Shown here: positions 25,669 through 34,338 of the stretch, in pieces
Layout of the letters: each line of letters starts with the position of its first letter
Numbering within the stretch: position 1 is the stretch's first letter
Assembly: GCA_003598015.1 (NCBI GenBank)
Contig: QZKE01000092.1
Span: forward strand, 1-43,779
Direction of reading: 5' to 3'
DNA: 43,779 bases
Origin: Actinomycetota bacterium
GTDB lineage: Bacteria; Actinomycetota; Geothermincolia; Geothermincolales; RBG-13-55-18
Notes under the pieces: model-generated
What the model saw: the letters and a program-made list of their open reading frames with translations, nothing else
The model's database searches: none
What the model was told of the DNA's origin: nothing
Position numbers and translations under genes: made by a program

Positions 25669-26259
25669 ATGAAAAAACCGACCATTGGCGTGCTCGCGTT
25701 GCAGGGAGCGGTACGCGAGCATATACAGATGCTCGAGACATGTGGAGCTCGAGGGGTCGCTTTAAAATACCCCGCCGAGCTCAATTTATGCCAGGGCATC
25801 ATCATCCCGGGAGGGGAGAGCACCACCATCGGCAAGCTGATGGTCGCCTGTGGATTTCTGGACGAGGTGCGTGATGCATCACGTGCGGGTATCCCCGTCT
25901 ACGGCACCTGCGCGGGGCTGATCATGATGGCGCAGCGCATCGCAGAAGGGGACCAGCCCCTGCTGGGGCTGATGGATATTACCGCGCGCCGCAACGCCTT
26001 CGGGCGCCAGGTGGACAGCTTCGAGACGGACCTGGTTATCGAGGACATCGCGGAGAAGCCCCGAACCTTCAGAGCGGTCTTCATACGGGCCCCGTGGATC
26101 GACGAGGTGGGGAATGGGGTGAGGATCCTGGGCGAGTTTGGAGGCAAGGTGGTCATGGCACGCCAGGACGGCATGCTGGTTTCCGCCTTCCACCCCGAGC
26201 TAACCGGTGACGAAAGGATTCACCGCTATTTTCTGAAGATGGTGGAGGAGGCTCGCTAG
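25669..26259 (+). CDS. pdxT: Pyridoxal 5'-phosphate synthase, glutaminase subunit
   Basis: PdxT is the class I glutaminase that releases ammonia for PdxS. The 196-residue product opens with GVLALQGAVREHIQML and has the oxyanion motif IIPGGESTTIGKLM. The nucleophile Cys is in YGTCAGLIMMA and the His/Glu pair in SAFHPELTGD. The ATG at 25669 is preceded by AAAGAGGAG. The pair pdxS-pdxT followed by yebC is typical of actinobacteria. It is under the pdxS promoter. Confidence 0.97.
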   Translation: MKKPTIGVLALQGAVREHIQMLETCGARGVALKYPAELNLCQGIIIPGGESTTIGKLMVACGFLDEVRDASRAGIPVYGTCAGLIMMAQRIAEGDQPLLGLMDITARRNAFGRQVDSFETDLVIEDIAEKPRTFRAVFIRAPWIDEVGNGVRILGEFGGKVVMARQDGMLVSAFHPELTGDERIHRYFLKMVEEAR

Positions 26260-26291
26260 GGGAGGGCGAGCCCCCAGGACAGGAGGGTAAG

Positions 26292-27047
26292 ATGTCAGGA
26301 CATTCCAAGTGGCACAGCATCAAGCACAAGAAGGGAGCCGCGGACGCCAAGCGGGGCCAGATGTTCAGCAAGCTCTCGCGGGCGATCATCGTGGCGGCCC
26401 GGGAGGGGGGAGGCAATCCCGACGCGAATGTCGCCCTCGCCAACGCCATCGAGAAGGCCAAGAGTTACTCTATGCCCAAGGACAACATCGAACGGGCCAT
26501 CAAGCGCGGCACTGGGGAGGGTTCCGGCGACACCTTCGAGAAAATAATCTATGAGGGATACGGAGCGAACGGCGTGGCGGTGTTGGTGGACATCATGACC
26601 GACAACCGCAACCGCGCGGCGGCGGATATCCGGCGTATCTTCTCCCGCACCGGGGGCAGCTTGGGTACCTCCGGCTCCGTGGCGTGGATGTTCGAAAAGA
26701 AGGGGAACATCATCATCAACAAGGATACGGGTGCGGATGAGGATGAACTGCTGGAGACGGCCCTTGAGGCCGGCGCCGAGGACATGACGACCGAGGATGA
26801 ACACTGGGAGATAATCACGGACGCCGAGTCCTTCCGCGGCGTTGTGGAAGCGATCAAGGAAAAGGGCATCGAGCCGGCGACGGCAGAGGTCACCATGCTG
26901 CCCAAGAACACGGTGAAGCTGGACAAGGATGGCGCGAAAAAAGTGCTGCGCCTGGTGGACGCCCTGGAGGACTACGAGGACGTCCAGGAGGTGTACGCCA
27001 ACTTCGATATTCCCGACGAGATTCTGCAGGAGCTGTCGGAGGAGTGA
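26292..27047 (+). CDS. yebC: YebC/PmpR-family protein (probable transcriptional regulator or translation factor)
   Basis: The 251-residue product matches the YebC/TACO1 family: MSGHSKWHSIKHKKGAADA, SRAIIVAAREGGGNP, MPKDNIERAIKRGTGEG and EGYGANGVAVLVDIMTDNRNR. It has the usual three-domain length. Some members regulate transcription, others relieve ribosome stalling at proline runs; which applies here is not visible. The ATG at 26292 follows AGGAGGG. It lies between pdxT and ruvC, its usual place next to ruvCAB. Confidence 0.95.
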   Translation: MSGHSKWHSIKHKKGAADAKRGQMFSKLSRAIIVAAREGGGNPDANVALANAIEKAKSYSMPKDNIERAIKRGTGEGSGDTFEKIIYEGYGANGVAVLVDIMTDNRNRAAADIRRIFSRTGGSLGTSGSVAWMFEKKGNIIINKDTGADEDELLETALEAGAEDMTTEDEHWEIITDAESFRGVVEAIKEKGIEPATAEVTMLPKNTVKLDKDGAKKVLRLVDALEDYEDVQEVYANFDIPDEILQELSEE

Positions 27048-27062
27048 GGCAGAGAACACCCG

Positions 27063-27611
27063 ATGATCATAATGGGCATAGACCCCGGGCTGGCAGCGAC
27101 CGGCTATGGAGTGGTTGAGAAAGCCGGAGGCCGGCTCCGTTCCATCGCTTTCGGGGGGATAAACACCTCATCCCGCGAGCCGCTGTCATCACGCCTTGAT
27201 AAGATATATTGCGAGGTCAAGGGACTTATAGAGCGTTATGGCCCGGACCTGGTGGTTCTCGAGGAGCTCTTTTTCAACACCAATGCGCGCAGCGCAATGG
27301 TGGTGGGCCAGGCCAGGGGGGGTATCATACTCGCGGCGGCACATGCCGGCGTAATGGTGGAGGAGTACACTCCGCTGCAGGTAAAACAGACCCTGGTCGG
27401 GCATGGGCGCGCCGATAAGAGGCAGGTGGAATACATGGTCCGCACCCTCCTCCACATCGAGGGGGATATCGGGTCATCCCATGCCAGCGACGCGCTGGCG
27501 CTGGCTATCTGTCACGCCCACAGCGAGAGGATGCGCGGCCGCCTGGAGGACGCGATGCAGGATAAGACGGCACAGAAGAAACCCGCGCACAAGAAGAGGA
27601 ACGTGCAGTGA
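27063..27611 (+). CDS. ruvC: Crossover junction endodeoxyribonuclease RuvC
   Basis: RuvC cuts Holliday junctions after branch migration by RuvAB. The 182-residue product has MGIDPGLAATGYGVVE with catalytic D7, the Glu of VVLEELFF near residue 67, and a C-terminal pair H140 and D143 in SHASDALALA. The His-x-x-Asp form is the one described in Thermus RuvC, in place of the two aspartates of E. coli. The last 20 residues are a basic tail (KTAQKKPAHKKRN). The ATG at 27063 lies 15 bases after yebC; an ATG at 27072 is an alternative. Confidence 0.95.
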   Translation: MIIMGIDPGLAATGYGVVEKAGGRLRSIAFGGINTSSREPLSSRLDKIYCEVKGLIERYGPDLVVLEELFFNTNARSAMVVGQARGGIILAAAHAGVMVEEYTPLQVKQTLVGHGRADKRQVEYMVRTLLHIEGDIGSSHASDALALAICHAHSERMRGRLEDAMQDKTAQKKPAHKKRNVQ

Positions 27612-27653
27612 GCTGCAGGCGGGTGTCTGCCGCAGGAAGGTGAGGATCGAGCG

Positions 27654-28250
27654 TTGATCGATTTCGTCGAGGGCGTTCTGGCTGAGAAGAGCGAGGAAGG
27701 TGCCGTGGTCGCGGTGGGGGGGCTGGGACTGACACTCTTCCTCTCCCATCCCACGCTGCAGTCCCTGCCGCCCAAAGGCAATAAAGTCAGGCTTTTCGGC
27801 TACCTCCACGTCAAGGAGGACCTCTTGCAGCTCTACGGCTTCTCGGACCGCAGGGAGCGGGATATCTTCCTCAAGCTCATAGCCGTCACCGGCATCGGCC
27901 CCAGGGTGGCGCTGGCGGTCCTCTCGGCCTACGATCCCGACGCCTTCGTACGCATAGTCGCCTGCGAGGACCTGGAGGCCATCACCGCCGTTTCCGGGGT
28001 GGGGAAGAAAAGCGGACAGAGGATCATCCTGGAGTTGAAGGACAAACTGGCTCCCCTGGCTGGAGACCTGGGCGTCGTGGTGGGAGGACCGGACGGAAGC
28101 GACCTCGCGCGTGAGGCGCGGGAGGCCTTGAAGGGATTGGGATATTCCGTGCGGGAAGCGAACCATGCCCTGGAGGGATACGCGGCGGATGAGCCGAGCG
28201 TGGAGGGCATGATCAAGTATGCGCTCAAGCGACTGGGGGGCAGCGGGTGA
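27654..28250 (+). CDS. ruvA: Holliday junction branch-migration protein RuvA
   Basis: RuvA binds the four-way junction and recruits RuvB. The 198-residue product has an N-terminal OB-fold (MIDFVEGVLAEKS, GYLHVKEDLLQLYGF). Two helix-hairpin-helix motifs follow (VTGIGPRVALAVLS and VSGVGKKSGQRIILEL). The C-terminal domain that contacts RuvB ends the protein (EAREALKGLGYSVREA). The start is a TTG at 27654 with AGGAAGGTGAGGA upstream. It sits between ruvC and ruvB as usual. Confidence 0.96.
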   Translation: MIDFVEGVLAEKSEEGAVVAVGGLGLTLFLSHPTLQSLPPKGNKVRLFGYLHVKEDLLQLYGFSDRRERDIFLKLIAVTGIGPRVALAVLSAYDPDAFVRIVACEDLEAITAVSGVGKKSGQRIILELKDKLAPLAGDLGVVVGGPDGSDLAREAREALKGLGYSVREANHALEGYAADEPSVEGMIKYALKRLGGSG

Positions 28251-28326
28251 CGGCCCCATGGAGCCGGGAGGCCCGGTAGCGCCGCGGCGCGGACAGGCCA
28301 TACGGGCGGAAGGTGAGTGAGCAGAG

Positions 28327-29382
28327 ATGGAAGATGACCGCGAGGAGATAACCGGGGATCTGGAGGTGGGCGAGGAACGCCTTCTCGACCCCGAGGCCAG
28401 GGAGGACGAGCAGGAGTTCGATATAACCCTGCGACCCCGCTGGATATCCGAGTTCATCGGCCAGGACCGCATACGCGAGCACCTCGAGATCTTCATTGCG
28501 GCGGCACGGGAGCGCAAGGAGTCCCTGGATCACGTGATCATCTCCGGCCCGCCCGGACTGGGCAAGACCACCCTGGCGGGCATCATCGCCAACGAGATGG
28601 GGGTGGCCTGCAAGCAGACCTCGGGCCCGGCCCTGGAACGCGCCGGTGACCTTGCTTCCATCCTCACCAACCTCGAGCCGGGAGACGTCCTCTTCATCGA
28701 CGAGATACACCGCCTCAACCGCGTCGTGGAGGAGGTGCTCTACCCCGCCATGGAGGATTTCAAGCTGGACATCGTGGTGGGCAAGGGTCCGGCGGCGCGT
28801 TCCATCAGGCTCGATCTCCCGCCCTTCACACTTGTAGGCGCCACCACCCGCACCGGGCTGTTGACATCACCGCTGCGCGACCGCTTCGGAGTACAGAGCC
28901 GGCTGGACTACTACAACCAGGGCGAGATCAAAGCCATCATACAGCGCTCCGCACGCATACTGACGGTGGATATCGACGAAGAGGGCGCCCGCGAACTGGC
29001 GCGACGTTCGCGTGGCACCCCGCGTATAGCCAATCGTCTGCTGCGCCGCGTGCGGGACTACGCCCAGGTAAGGGCGGAGGGATCCATCACCTTCGAAGTG
29101 GGGCGTGAAGCCCTGGCCCTGTTCGAGGTGGACGAGATGGGACTGGACAAGGTGGACAAGATGATCCTTCACGCCATCATCGAGAAGTTCGGAGGCGGAC
29201 CGGTGGGGGTGAACACCCTGGCCGTTTCGGTGGGAGAGGAGATCGACACCATCGAAGAGGTTTACGAGCCATACCTGCTGCAGGTTGGTTTCATGCAGCG
29301 TACGCCGCGCGGCAGGGTGGCCACGGAAAACGCCTACCGCCATCTCGGTCTGGGCAAAGACAGTGAGGACACCCTCTTCTGA
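28327..29382 (+). CDS. ruvB: Holliday junction branch-migration helicase RuvB
   Basis: RuvB is the hexameric AAA+ motor of branch migration. The 351-residue product has the start [23 protein letters not shown] segment, Walker [13 protein letters not shown], Walker [14 protein letters not shown] and sensor motif [18 protein letters not shown]. The C-terminal winged-helix domain contains [18 protein letters not shown]. The ATG at 28327 follows AAGGTGAGTGAGCAGAG. The gene completes ruvCAB. Confidence 0.97.
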   Translation: MEDDREEITGDLEVGEERLLDPEAREDEQEFDITLRPRWISEFIGQDRIREHLEIFIAAARERKESLDHVIISGPPGLGKTTLAGIIANEMGVACKQTSGPALERAGDLASILTNLEPGDVLFIDEIHRLNRVVEEVLYPAMEDFKLDIVVGKGPAARSIRLDLPPFTLVGATTRTGLLTSPLRDRFGVQSRLDYYNQGEIKAIIQRSARILTVDIDEEGARELARRSRGTPRIANRLLRRVRDYAQVRAEGSITFEVGREALALFEVDEMGLDKVDKMILHAIIEKFGGGPVGVNTLAVSVGEEIDTIEEVYEPYLLQVGFMQRTPRGRVATENAYRHLGLGKDSEDTLF

Positions 29383-29486
29383 AGTGCGGGAACAGGTCAT
29401 GACGCAGGCATCTCGAGCAAGATCGCAGGAATCAGTCTCATGCCCTATTCCGGGTCTGTGCGGTTGCAGGCGGTTTTCGGGAAGGG

Positions 29487-30050
29487 GTGATTGAATCGCG
29501 CGGGATCATCGTGGACACCTGCTGCGCTCCCTGCGCCCTGCCCGCTCTGCGCCTCTTCGCACCGCCGGAATTCGAGGCACACTACCTTTTCTACAATCCC
29601 AACGTACACCCGTTCCGGGAGTACCGCAGGCGTCTGGAGAGCTTCGAGACTCTCATGGGCGAGGAGGGCCTGGCATACACCGTTGTACCCTACGAGCCCG
29701 AGGAGTGGATAAGGGCCGTCGCCTTCCGGGAGGAGAGCCGCTGCGAGCTCTGCTACCGCCTGCGCCTGCGCAAGGCGGCGGACATCGCCCTCGATGAGGG
29801 CTACGAGGCGGTTACCACCACCCTCTTCGCCAGTCCCTATCAAGACCACGAACTGATAAACCTCATCGGCAGGTCCGTCTGTCGCAGCCGCGGCCTGGAG
29901 TTCGTGGCTTGGGATGGCAGGGATGGCTACTACGAGACTATCGCCGCGGCCCGTGCGAAGGGTATGTATACGCAACCCTACTGCGGCTGCCTGCTGAGCG
30001 AGCGGGAACGCTACGACCGCGGCCGCCGCGCCGCGGACAGGGGTGAATGA
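29487..30050 (+). CDS. queH: Epoxyqueuosine reductase QueH
   Basis: QueH reduces epoxyqueuosine to queuosine in tRNA without cobalamin, the alternative to QueG. The 187-residue product has the Cys-rich N-terminus VDTCCAPCALPAL and the pair CELCYRLRL. FASPYQDHELI follows in the middle, and the C-terminal motif is YTQPYCGCLLSERERY. These cysteines fit the iron-sulfur and redox residues of the family. The start is a GTG at 29487 immediately after AAGGGG; the close N-terminal CC motif leaves no room for a later start. It stands directly before queA and tgt, completing a queuosine insertion block. Confidence 0.92.
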   Translation: MIESRGIIVDTCCAPCALPALRLFAPPEFEAHYLFYNPNVHPFREYRRRLESFETLMGEEGLAYTVVPYEPEEWIRAVAFREESRCELCYRLRLRKAADIALDEGYEAVTTTLFASPYQDHELINLIGRSVCRSRGLEFVAWDGRDGYYETIAAARAKGMYTQPYCGCLLSERERYDRGRRAADRGE

Positions 30051-30056
30051 CCGCCC

Positions 30057-31115
30057 ATGCGCGCGGAACTCTTCGACTACCATCTGCCCGCCGAGCTCAT
30101 CGCCCAGCATCCCGCCGAGACGCGTGAGGGCGCACGCCTCCTCGCGGTGGAGTGCATGAGCGGGAATATCGAGCACAGGCGTTTCCCCGACCTGGTTTCT
30201 TACCTGGCGGCCGGGGACTGCCTGGTGTTCAACGCCAGTCGCGTGCGCCGCGCCCGCCTGCGTGGACGCAAGGTGGGAAGCGGGGGAGAAGTGGAGATTC
30301 TCCTTGTCGCGGTACGGAAGGATGGGACCTGGGAAGCGCTGGCCCGCCCGGCAAGGCGCCTGCGCCGCGGCACGGTGATAGCCCTGGGCGGCGAACTGGA
30401 GGCGGAAGTGGTGGAGATGGGGGAAAAAGGGGAGATCCGTGTGCGCCTGCGCCCCGGTGAACTCCCCGAAATAGAGGCCGCCATAGAGGATCTGGGAGAA
30501 GTGCCCCTGCCGCCGTACATAAAGGAGGCCCTATCCGATCCCGAGCGATACCAGACGGTTTTCGCCTGCGAGAAGGGCTCGGCCGCCGCGCCCACGGCCG
30601 GCCTTCACTTCGGGCTCTCTACCCTGCAGACACTGCAGGCGAAGGGAGTGAGACTGGCCTTCCTCCGCCTGGACGTGGGCCTGGACACCTTCCGTCCCAT
30701 CGAGGAGGACGAGGTGGAGGACCACCACATCCACAGCGAGGAGATGTTTCTGGATGAGGAGGCATGCGAACACGTAAACGCCACCCGCCGTGAAGGCGGC
30801 AGGGTTGTAGCCGTGGGGACCACGGTGGTGCGAGCCCTGGAAAGCGCCGCCACAGGCGGCGTTCTGTGCCCGCGGCGGGGCCCCACGGACCTTTACATCT
30901 ATCCCGGCTTCCGCTTCCAAGCGGTGGACTGCCTGGTGACCAACTTCCACATGCCTCGCTCGACCCTTCTCCTGCTGGTATGCGCCTTCGCCGGACGGGA
31001 GCTGGTCATGGAGGCCTACCGACGGGCGGTGGAGGAGCGCTACCGCTTCCTGAGTTTCGGCGACGCGTGCTATTTTCACTATACGCAACATTGGGGTGTA
31101 ACGGAGAATATGTGA
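30057..31115 (+). CDS. queA: S-adenosylmethionine:tRNA ribosyltransferase-isomerase
   Basis: QueA transfers the ribosyl part of SAM to preQ1-tRNA to make epoxyqueuosine. The 352-residue product starts MRAELFDYHLPAELIAQHPA and has the usual VFNASRVRRARLRG, EVPLPPYIKEALSDPERYQ and AAPTAGLHFG motifs. YPGFRFQAVDCLVTNFHMP followed by STLLLLVCAF closes the enzyme. The ATG at 30057 lies six bases after queH. Its product is the substrate of QueH, and tgt follows after 71 bases. Confidence 0.97.
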   Translation: MRAELFDYHLPAELIAQHPAETREGARLLAVECMSGNIEHRRFPDLVSYLAAGDCLVFNASRVRRARLRGRKVGSGGEVEILLVAVRKDGTWEALARPARRLRRGTVIALGGELEAEVVEMGEKGEIRVRLRPGELPEIEAAIEDLGEVPLPPYIKEALSDPERYQTVFACEKGSAAAPTAGLHFGLSTLQTLQAKGVRLAFLRLDVGLDTFRPIEEDEVEDHHIHSEEMFLDEEACEHVNATRREGGRVVAVGTTVVRALESAATGGVLCPRRGPTDLYIYPGFRFQAVDCLVTNFHMPRSTLLLLVCAFAGRELVMEAYRRAVEERYRFLSFGDACYFHYTQHWGVTENM

Positions 31116-31186
31116 GGTTACGCCTCGAGGCCGAACAGGCCGCGTTCAGAAAAGGGACGGTCGAGGAGGAAAGAACGATCAACGGC

Positions 31187-32332
31187 ATGAGGGAATCAAG
31201 GAAGTCGGGCAAAGCCTTCTCCTTCGCTATCCTCAGGCGCGACACCGGCACGCGGGCGCGCCTGGGCCGCATGAGCACGAACCACGGCGATGTGCTCACC
31301 CCGGCCTTTCTGCCTGTGGGGACCAGGGGTACGGTAAAGGCCATGTCCCCCTGGGAACTCAGGGACATCGGTTACGAGATGATCCTGGCTAATACCTACC
31401 ATCTTTTCCTGCGCCCCGGCTGCGACCTGGTGAAGGAGGCCGGCGGCCTGCACGCCTTCATGGGGTGGGATCGTCCCATCCTCACCGACAGCGGGGGTTT
31501 CCAGGTCTTCTCGCTCTCGCCCACCCTCGAGGTGGCGGAGGAAGGGGTGCGCTTCCGTTCCGTCTACGACGGCAGCGAGCATCTGCTGACGCCGGAGATG
31601 GCGGTCGCGTCCCAGGAAGACCTGGGCTCCGATGTCGCCATGATCCTCGACCATTGCGTGGCATATCCCGCGTCCCGGGAGGAGGTGGAGAGCTCGGTGG
31701 AGGTCACCCTGGGGTGGGCGGAGCGTTCACGGGCCGCTCATTCCCTCAAGAGCCAGGCGCTCTTTGGTATCGTGCAGGGGGGGACCTACGCCGACCTGCG
31801 GCGACGCAGTGCAGCGGAGACGGCGCGGATGGACTTCGCGGGCTACGGTATAGGGGGTCTCTCCGTGGGAGAACCCCGCGAGGTCATGCTGGAATGCCTG
31901 GATGTGCAGGCCGCTATACTGCCCGAGGGGAGGCCACGCCACCTGCTGGGCATCGGTGATCCCGAGGGATTGGTGGAGGCTGTGGCGCGCGGGGTGGACA
32001 TCTTCGATTGTGTCCTCCCCACCCGGCTGGCCCGCAACGGCGTCGCCATAACGCGGCAGGGCAGGATGAACCTGCGCCATGCGGTCTACCGGCGGGACCT
32101 GCGTCCCCTGGAGGAGGACTGTCCCTGTCCAGCATGCGCGAGTTTCACGCGGGCGTATCTCCGTCATCTCCACGGCCTCGGCGAGATCTTGGGACACCGC
32201 CTCCTGACCTGGCACAACCTGGTGTTCATGCAGCGCCTGCTGCTCGATTGCAGAGCCGCGATAGAGGCTGGTAGAATGGTACAGTTGATCCAGGAATGGA
32301 GAGGCTACAGCGAGCGCATCCCGAGGGAATAA
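31187..32332 (+). CDS. tgt: tRNA-guanine transglycosylase
   Basis: TGT exchanges guanine 34 of Asp, Asn, His and Tyr tRNAs for preQ1. The 381-residue product has LTDSGGFQVFSLS with the active-site Asp, FGIVQGGTYADLR, GGLSVGEP and FDCVLPTRLARNG with the nucleophile. The zinc site is CPCPAC followed by His about 25 residues later. I chose the ATG at 31187, which gives the usual family length. GAGGAGGAAAG lies about 13 bases upstream, a little far. The frame is open back into queA, but the added sequence is not TGT-like. Confidence 0.96.
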   Translation: MRESRKSGKAFSFAILRRDTGTRARLGRMSTNHGDVLTPAFLPVGTRGTVKAMSPWELRDIGYEMILANTYHLFLRPGCDLVKEAGGLHAFMGWDRPILTDSGGFQVFSLSPTLEVAEEGVRFRSVYDGSEHLLTPEMAVASQEDLGSDVAMILDHCVAYPASREEVESSVEVTLGWAERSRAAHSLKSQALFGIVQGGTYADLRRRSAAETARMDFAGYGIGGLSVGEPREVMLECLDVQAAILPEGRPRHLLGIGDPEGLVEAVARGVDIFDCVLPTRLARNGVAITRQGRMNLRHAVYRRDLRPLEEDCPCPACASFTRAYLRHLHGLGEILGHRLLTWHNLVFMQRLLLDCRAAIEAGRMVQLIQEWRGYSERIPRE

Positions 32333-32372
32333 GGGGGATTGCGCATGGAAGATCATGGGAAGGTAGGTTGAG

Positions 32373-32762
32373 ATGAACGAGAGCACCATGTCCATCCTGC
32401 TCATCGTGGGCTTGATCGTTATTTTTTACTTCATGCTCATCAGGCCGCAGCAGAAGCGCATGCGACAGCAGATGGAATTGATGAACAACTTGCGTACGGG
32501 TGACGAGGTCATGACTTCCTCCGGCATCTACGGCACCATAACCGAGATCGAGGAGGAAACCTTGCTCCTGGAGATCTCGGATGGGGTGGAGGTAAGGGTG
32601 GCGAAAAGCGCCATCTCGCGTACCTTCAGCGCGCACGAGGAGCCTGAGGAGGAGCCTGAGGAGGAGCCGGAGGAGGCCAAGGAGGAGCCCGGGGAGGAGG
32701 AAGAGGCGGAGGCCGCCGAGGAACCCGAGGCTTCGGAGGATACGCCTGAGGGCAAAGAATAA
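32373..32762 (+). CDS. yajC: Preprotein translocase subunit YajC with acidic tail
   Basis: YajC is a small single-span membrane partner of SecDF. The 129-residue product has a membrane segment at about residues 7-24 and the family motif IRPQQKRMRQQ, then LRTGDEVMTSSGIYGTI and a short beta-rich cytoplasmic domain. From residue 88 on it adds a Glu/Pro-rich tail with about two dozen acidic and two basic residues in 42. The tail is coded partly by a 12-bp tandem repeat. SecF in the next operon position has a basic tail. The ATG follows GGTAGGTTGAG. Confidence 0.94.
   Translation: MNESTMSILLIVGLIVIFYFMLIRPQQKRMRQQMELMNNLRTGDEVMTSSGIYGTITEIEEETLLLEISDGVEVRVAKSAISRTFSAHEEPEEEPEEEPEEAKEEPGEEEEAEAAEEPEASEDTPEGKE
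32637..32678 (+). repeat. In-frame 12-bp tandem repeat coding the YajC acidic tail
   Basis: Units of GAGGAGGAGCCT (and a GCCG variant) are repeated about three and a half times, coding an E-E-E-P pattern. Being a multiple of three, gain or loss of a unit keeps the frame, so tail length can vary by slippage. Confidence 0.75.
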
Positions 32763-32826
32763 CGGGTAGCGCGGCATATCCGCAGCCGCAGCATACCCCA
32801 TCATCTATCCTTAACAGGACATCACG

Positions 32827-32840
32827 CCGGCTGCAGCCGG
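32827..32840 (+). other. Perfect 14-bp GC palindrome before secD
   Basis: CCGGCTGCAGCCGG is self-complementary and lies in the 187-base yajC-secD gap. No T tract follows, so it is not a clear terminator. No promoter was recognised in the gap, and the role is unknown. Confidence 0.3.
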
Positions 32841-32949
32841 GCAAGACAGGGAGGGGTGTGAGCCCCCGGGAGCGGTGGCCGCGCACCCAGCACCGATGTA
32901 CAAGGCGGTTATCGGAATATAGCGGCATGAGCGAAATCGGAGGCATGAG

Positions 32950-34338
32950 TTGAAGACGGGCAGGGCGATAGCTTACATCGCGGGAATAGTAATAGTGCTC
33001 CTGGTCATGTACGCTTTCATCATCATCTACGGCCTCTCTCCCAAGCTCGGGCTGGACCTGGAGGGTGGGGTAAGCGTCACCCTGCAGGCGCTCGGCGACG
33101 CTTCCCAGGAGCAGATAGAGAAGGCCGCCGACATCGTGCGCAACCGCGTCAACGCCCTGGGATTGGCCGAGCCGGTGGTCGCCGCCCAGGGCAACAACCG
33201 CATCCTGGTGCAGATACCTGGCATCCAGGATACCGAGAGAGTACTCTCCATCATCGGCAGTACGGCCCAGTTGCAGTTCCGCGAGGTGCTTGAGGTGCTG
33301 GCGCCGGAGGACGAGAACTACGAGGCCACCGAGGTGACCACCCCCGACCCCAATGACCTCGAGACCTACCAGGCTCTCAAGGACCAGGAGATCGTGCTCA
33401 CCAAGGAGGGTCAGGACGGAGAGGTGCTGAAGGTGCGCCTGGGGCCTACCCGTCTCACCGGGGACATCATCGCCTCTGCCGACGCGGCGGTCGATAACGA
33501 GAGGGCGGGATACAAGATCGTCTTCAAGCTGACTGACGAGGCCTCGCCGCAATTCGCCGTCCTCACCGAGGAGCTGCTCGGCAAGCAACTGGCCATAGTC
33601 CTGGACTACAACCTCGAATCCTTTCCCACCGTGCAGAGCCCCATAGATACGGGAGAGGGTGAGATCACCGGCGACTTCAGCCGCGAGGAAGCGCGGGACC
33701 TGGCCCTGGTGCTCAAGATAGGCGCGCTGCCGGTGGAGTTCGAGCCCGACCCGCTGGTGGAGAACATCAGCGCCACCCTGGGCCGCGACTCCCTGCGCCA
33801 GGGGCTCATGGCCGGGCTCATCGGCCTCATCCTCGTCGTGCTGTACATGCTCGCCATGTACCGCGGCCTCGGATGCGTGACCACGCTGGCCCTGCTCGTC
33901 TTCGGCCTCTTCGTCTACGGCATCGTCTGCCTGCTGGGGCAGTTGATCGACTGGAAGCTGACCCTGGCGGGGATAGCCGGTATCGTCGTCTCCATCGGTA
34001 TCTCGGCCGATTCGAGCGTGGTCTACTTCGAGCGCCTCAAGGAAGAGGTGCGGGAGGGCAAGACCCTGCGCTCCTCGGCGGACCGCGGCTACAAGTCCGC
34101 CTTCCGCACCATCATCGCGGCCGATACGGCCACCTTCATCACCGCTTTCATTTTGTGGATACTGGCCATGGGCTCGGTGAAGGGTTTCGCGTTCACCCTG
34201 GGTATCGCCACCATCCTCGATGTTGTGATCTCCTACTTCTTCACCCATCCCACCGTCTCCCTCCTCTCCCGCCTGCAGGTATACAACAAGCCTCGCTTCG
34301 TGGGAGTGGGACGTGAGATGCAGGGGGGTGAAACCTGA
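32950..34338 (+). CDS. secD: Protein translocase subunit SecD
   Basis: SecD works with SecF to complete protein export, using proton flow. The 462-residue product has the N-terminal membrane segment, then GLDLEGGVSVTLQA, a periplasm-side domain, and the GDFSREEARDLALVLKIGALPV block followed by five more membrane segments. VSIGISADSSVVYFERLKEEV and ADTATFITAFILW contain the conserved acidic and hydroxyl residues. The start is a TTG at 32950 with GGAGG six bases upstream. The last base is shared with the secF ATG. Confidence 0.96.
   Translation: MKTGRAIAYIAGIVIVLLVMYAFIIIYGLSPKLGLDLEGGVSVTLQALGDASQEQIEKAADIVRNRVNALGLAEPVVAAQGNNRILVQIPGIQDTERVLSIIGSTAQLQFREVLEVLAPEDENYEATEVTTPDPNDLETYQALKDQEIVLTKEGQDGEVLKVRLGPTRLTGDIIASADAAVDNERAGYKIVFKLTDEASPQFAVLTEELLGKQLAIVLDYNLESFPTVQSPIDTGEGEITGDFSREEARDLALVLKIGALPVEFEPDPLVENISATLGRDSLRQGLMAGLIGLILVVLYMLAMYRGLGCVTTLALLVFGLFVYGIVCLLGQLIDWKLTLAGIAGIVVSIGISADSSVVYFERLKEEVREGKTLRSSADRGYKSAFRTIIAADTATFITAFILWILAMGSVKGFAFTLGIATILDVVISYFFTHPTVSLLSRLQVYNKPRFVGVGREMQGGET

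Noticed and set aside
27411..27418. Second GCCGATAA octamer
   Set aside because: It is inside ruvC, codes conserved residues and has no TAAA at promoter distance; it shows the octamer can occur by chance.
32626..34248. Minus-strand open frame of about 540 codons opposite secD
   Set aside because: Antisense to a clear SecD; composition-driven.
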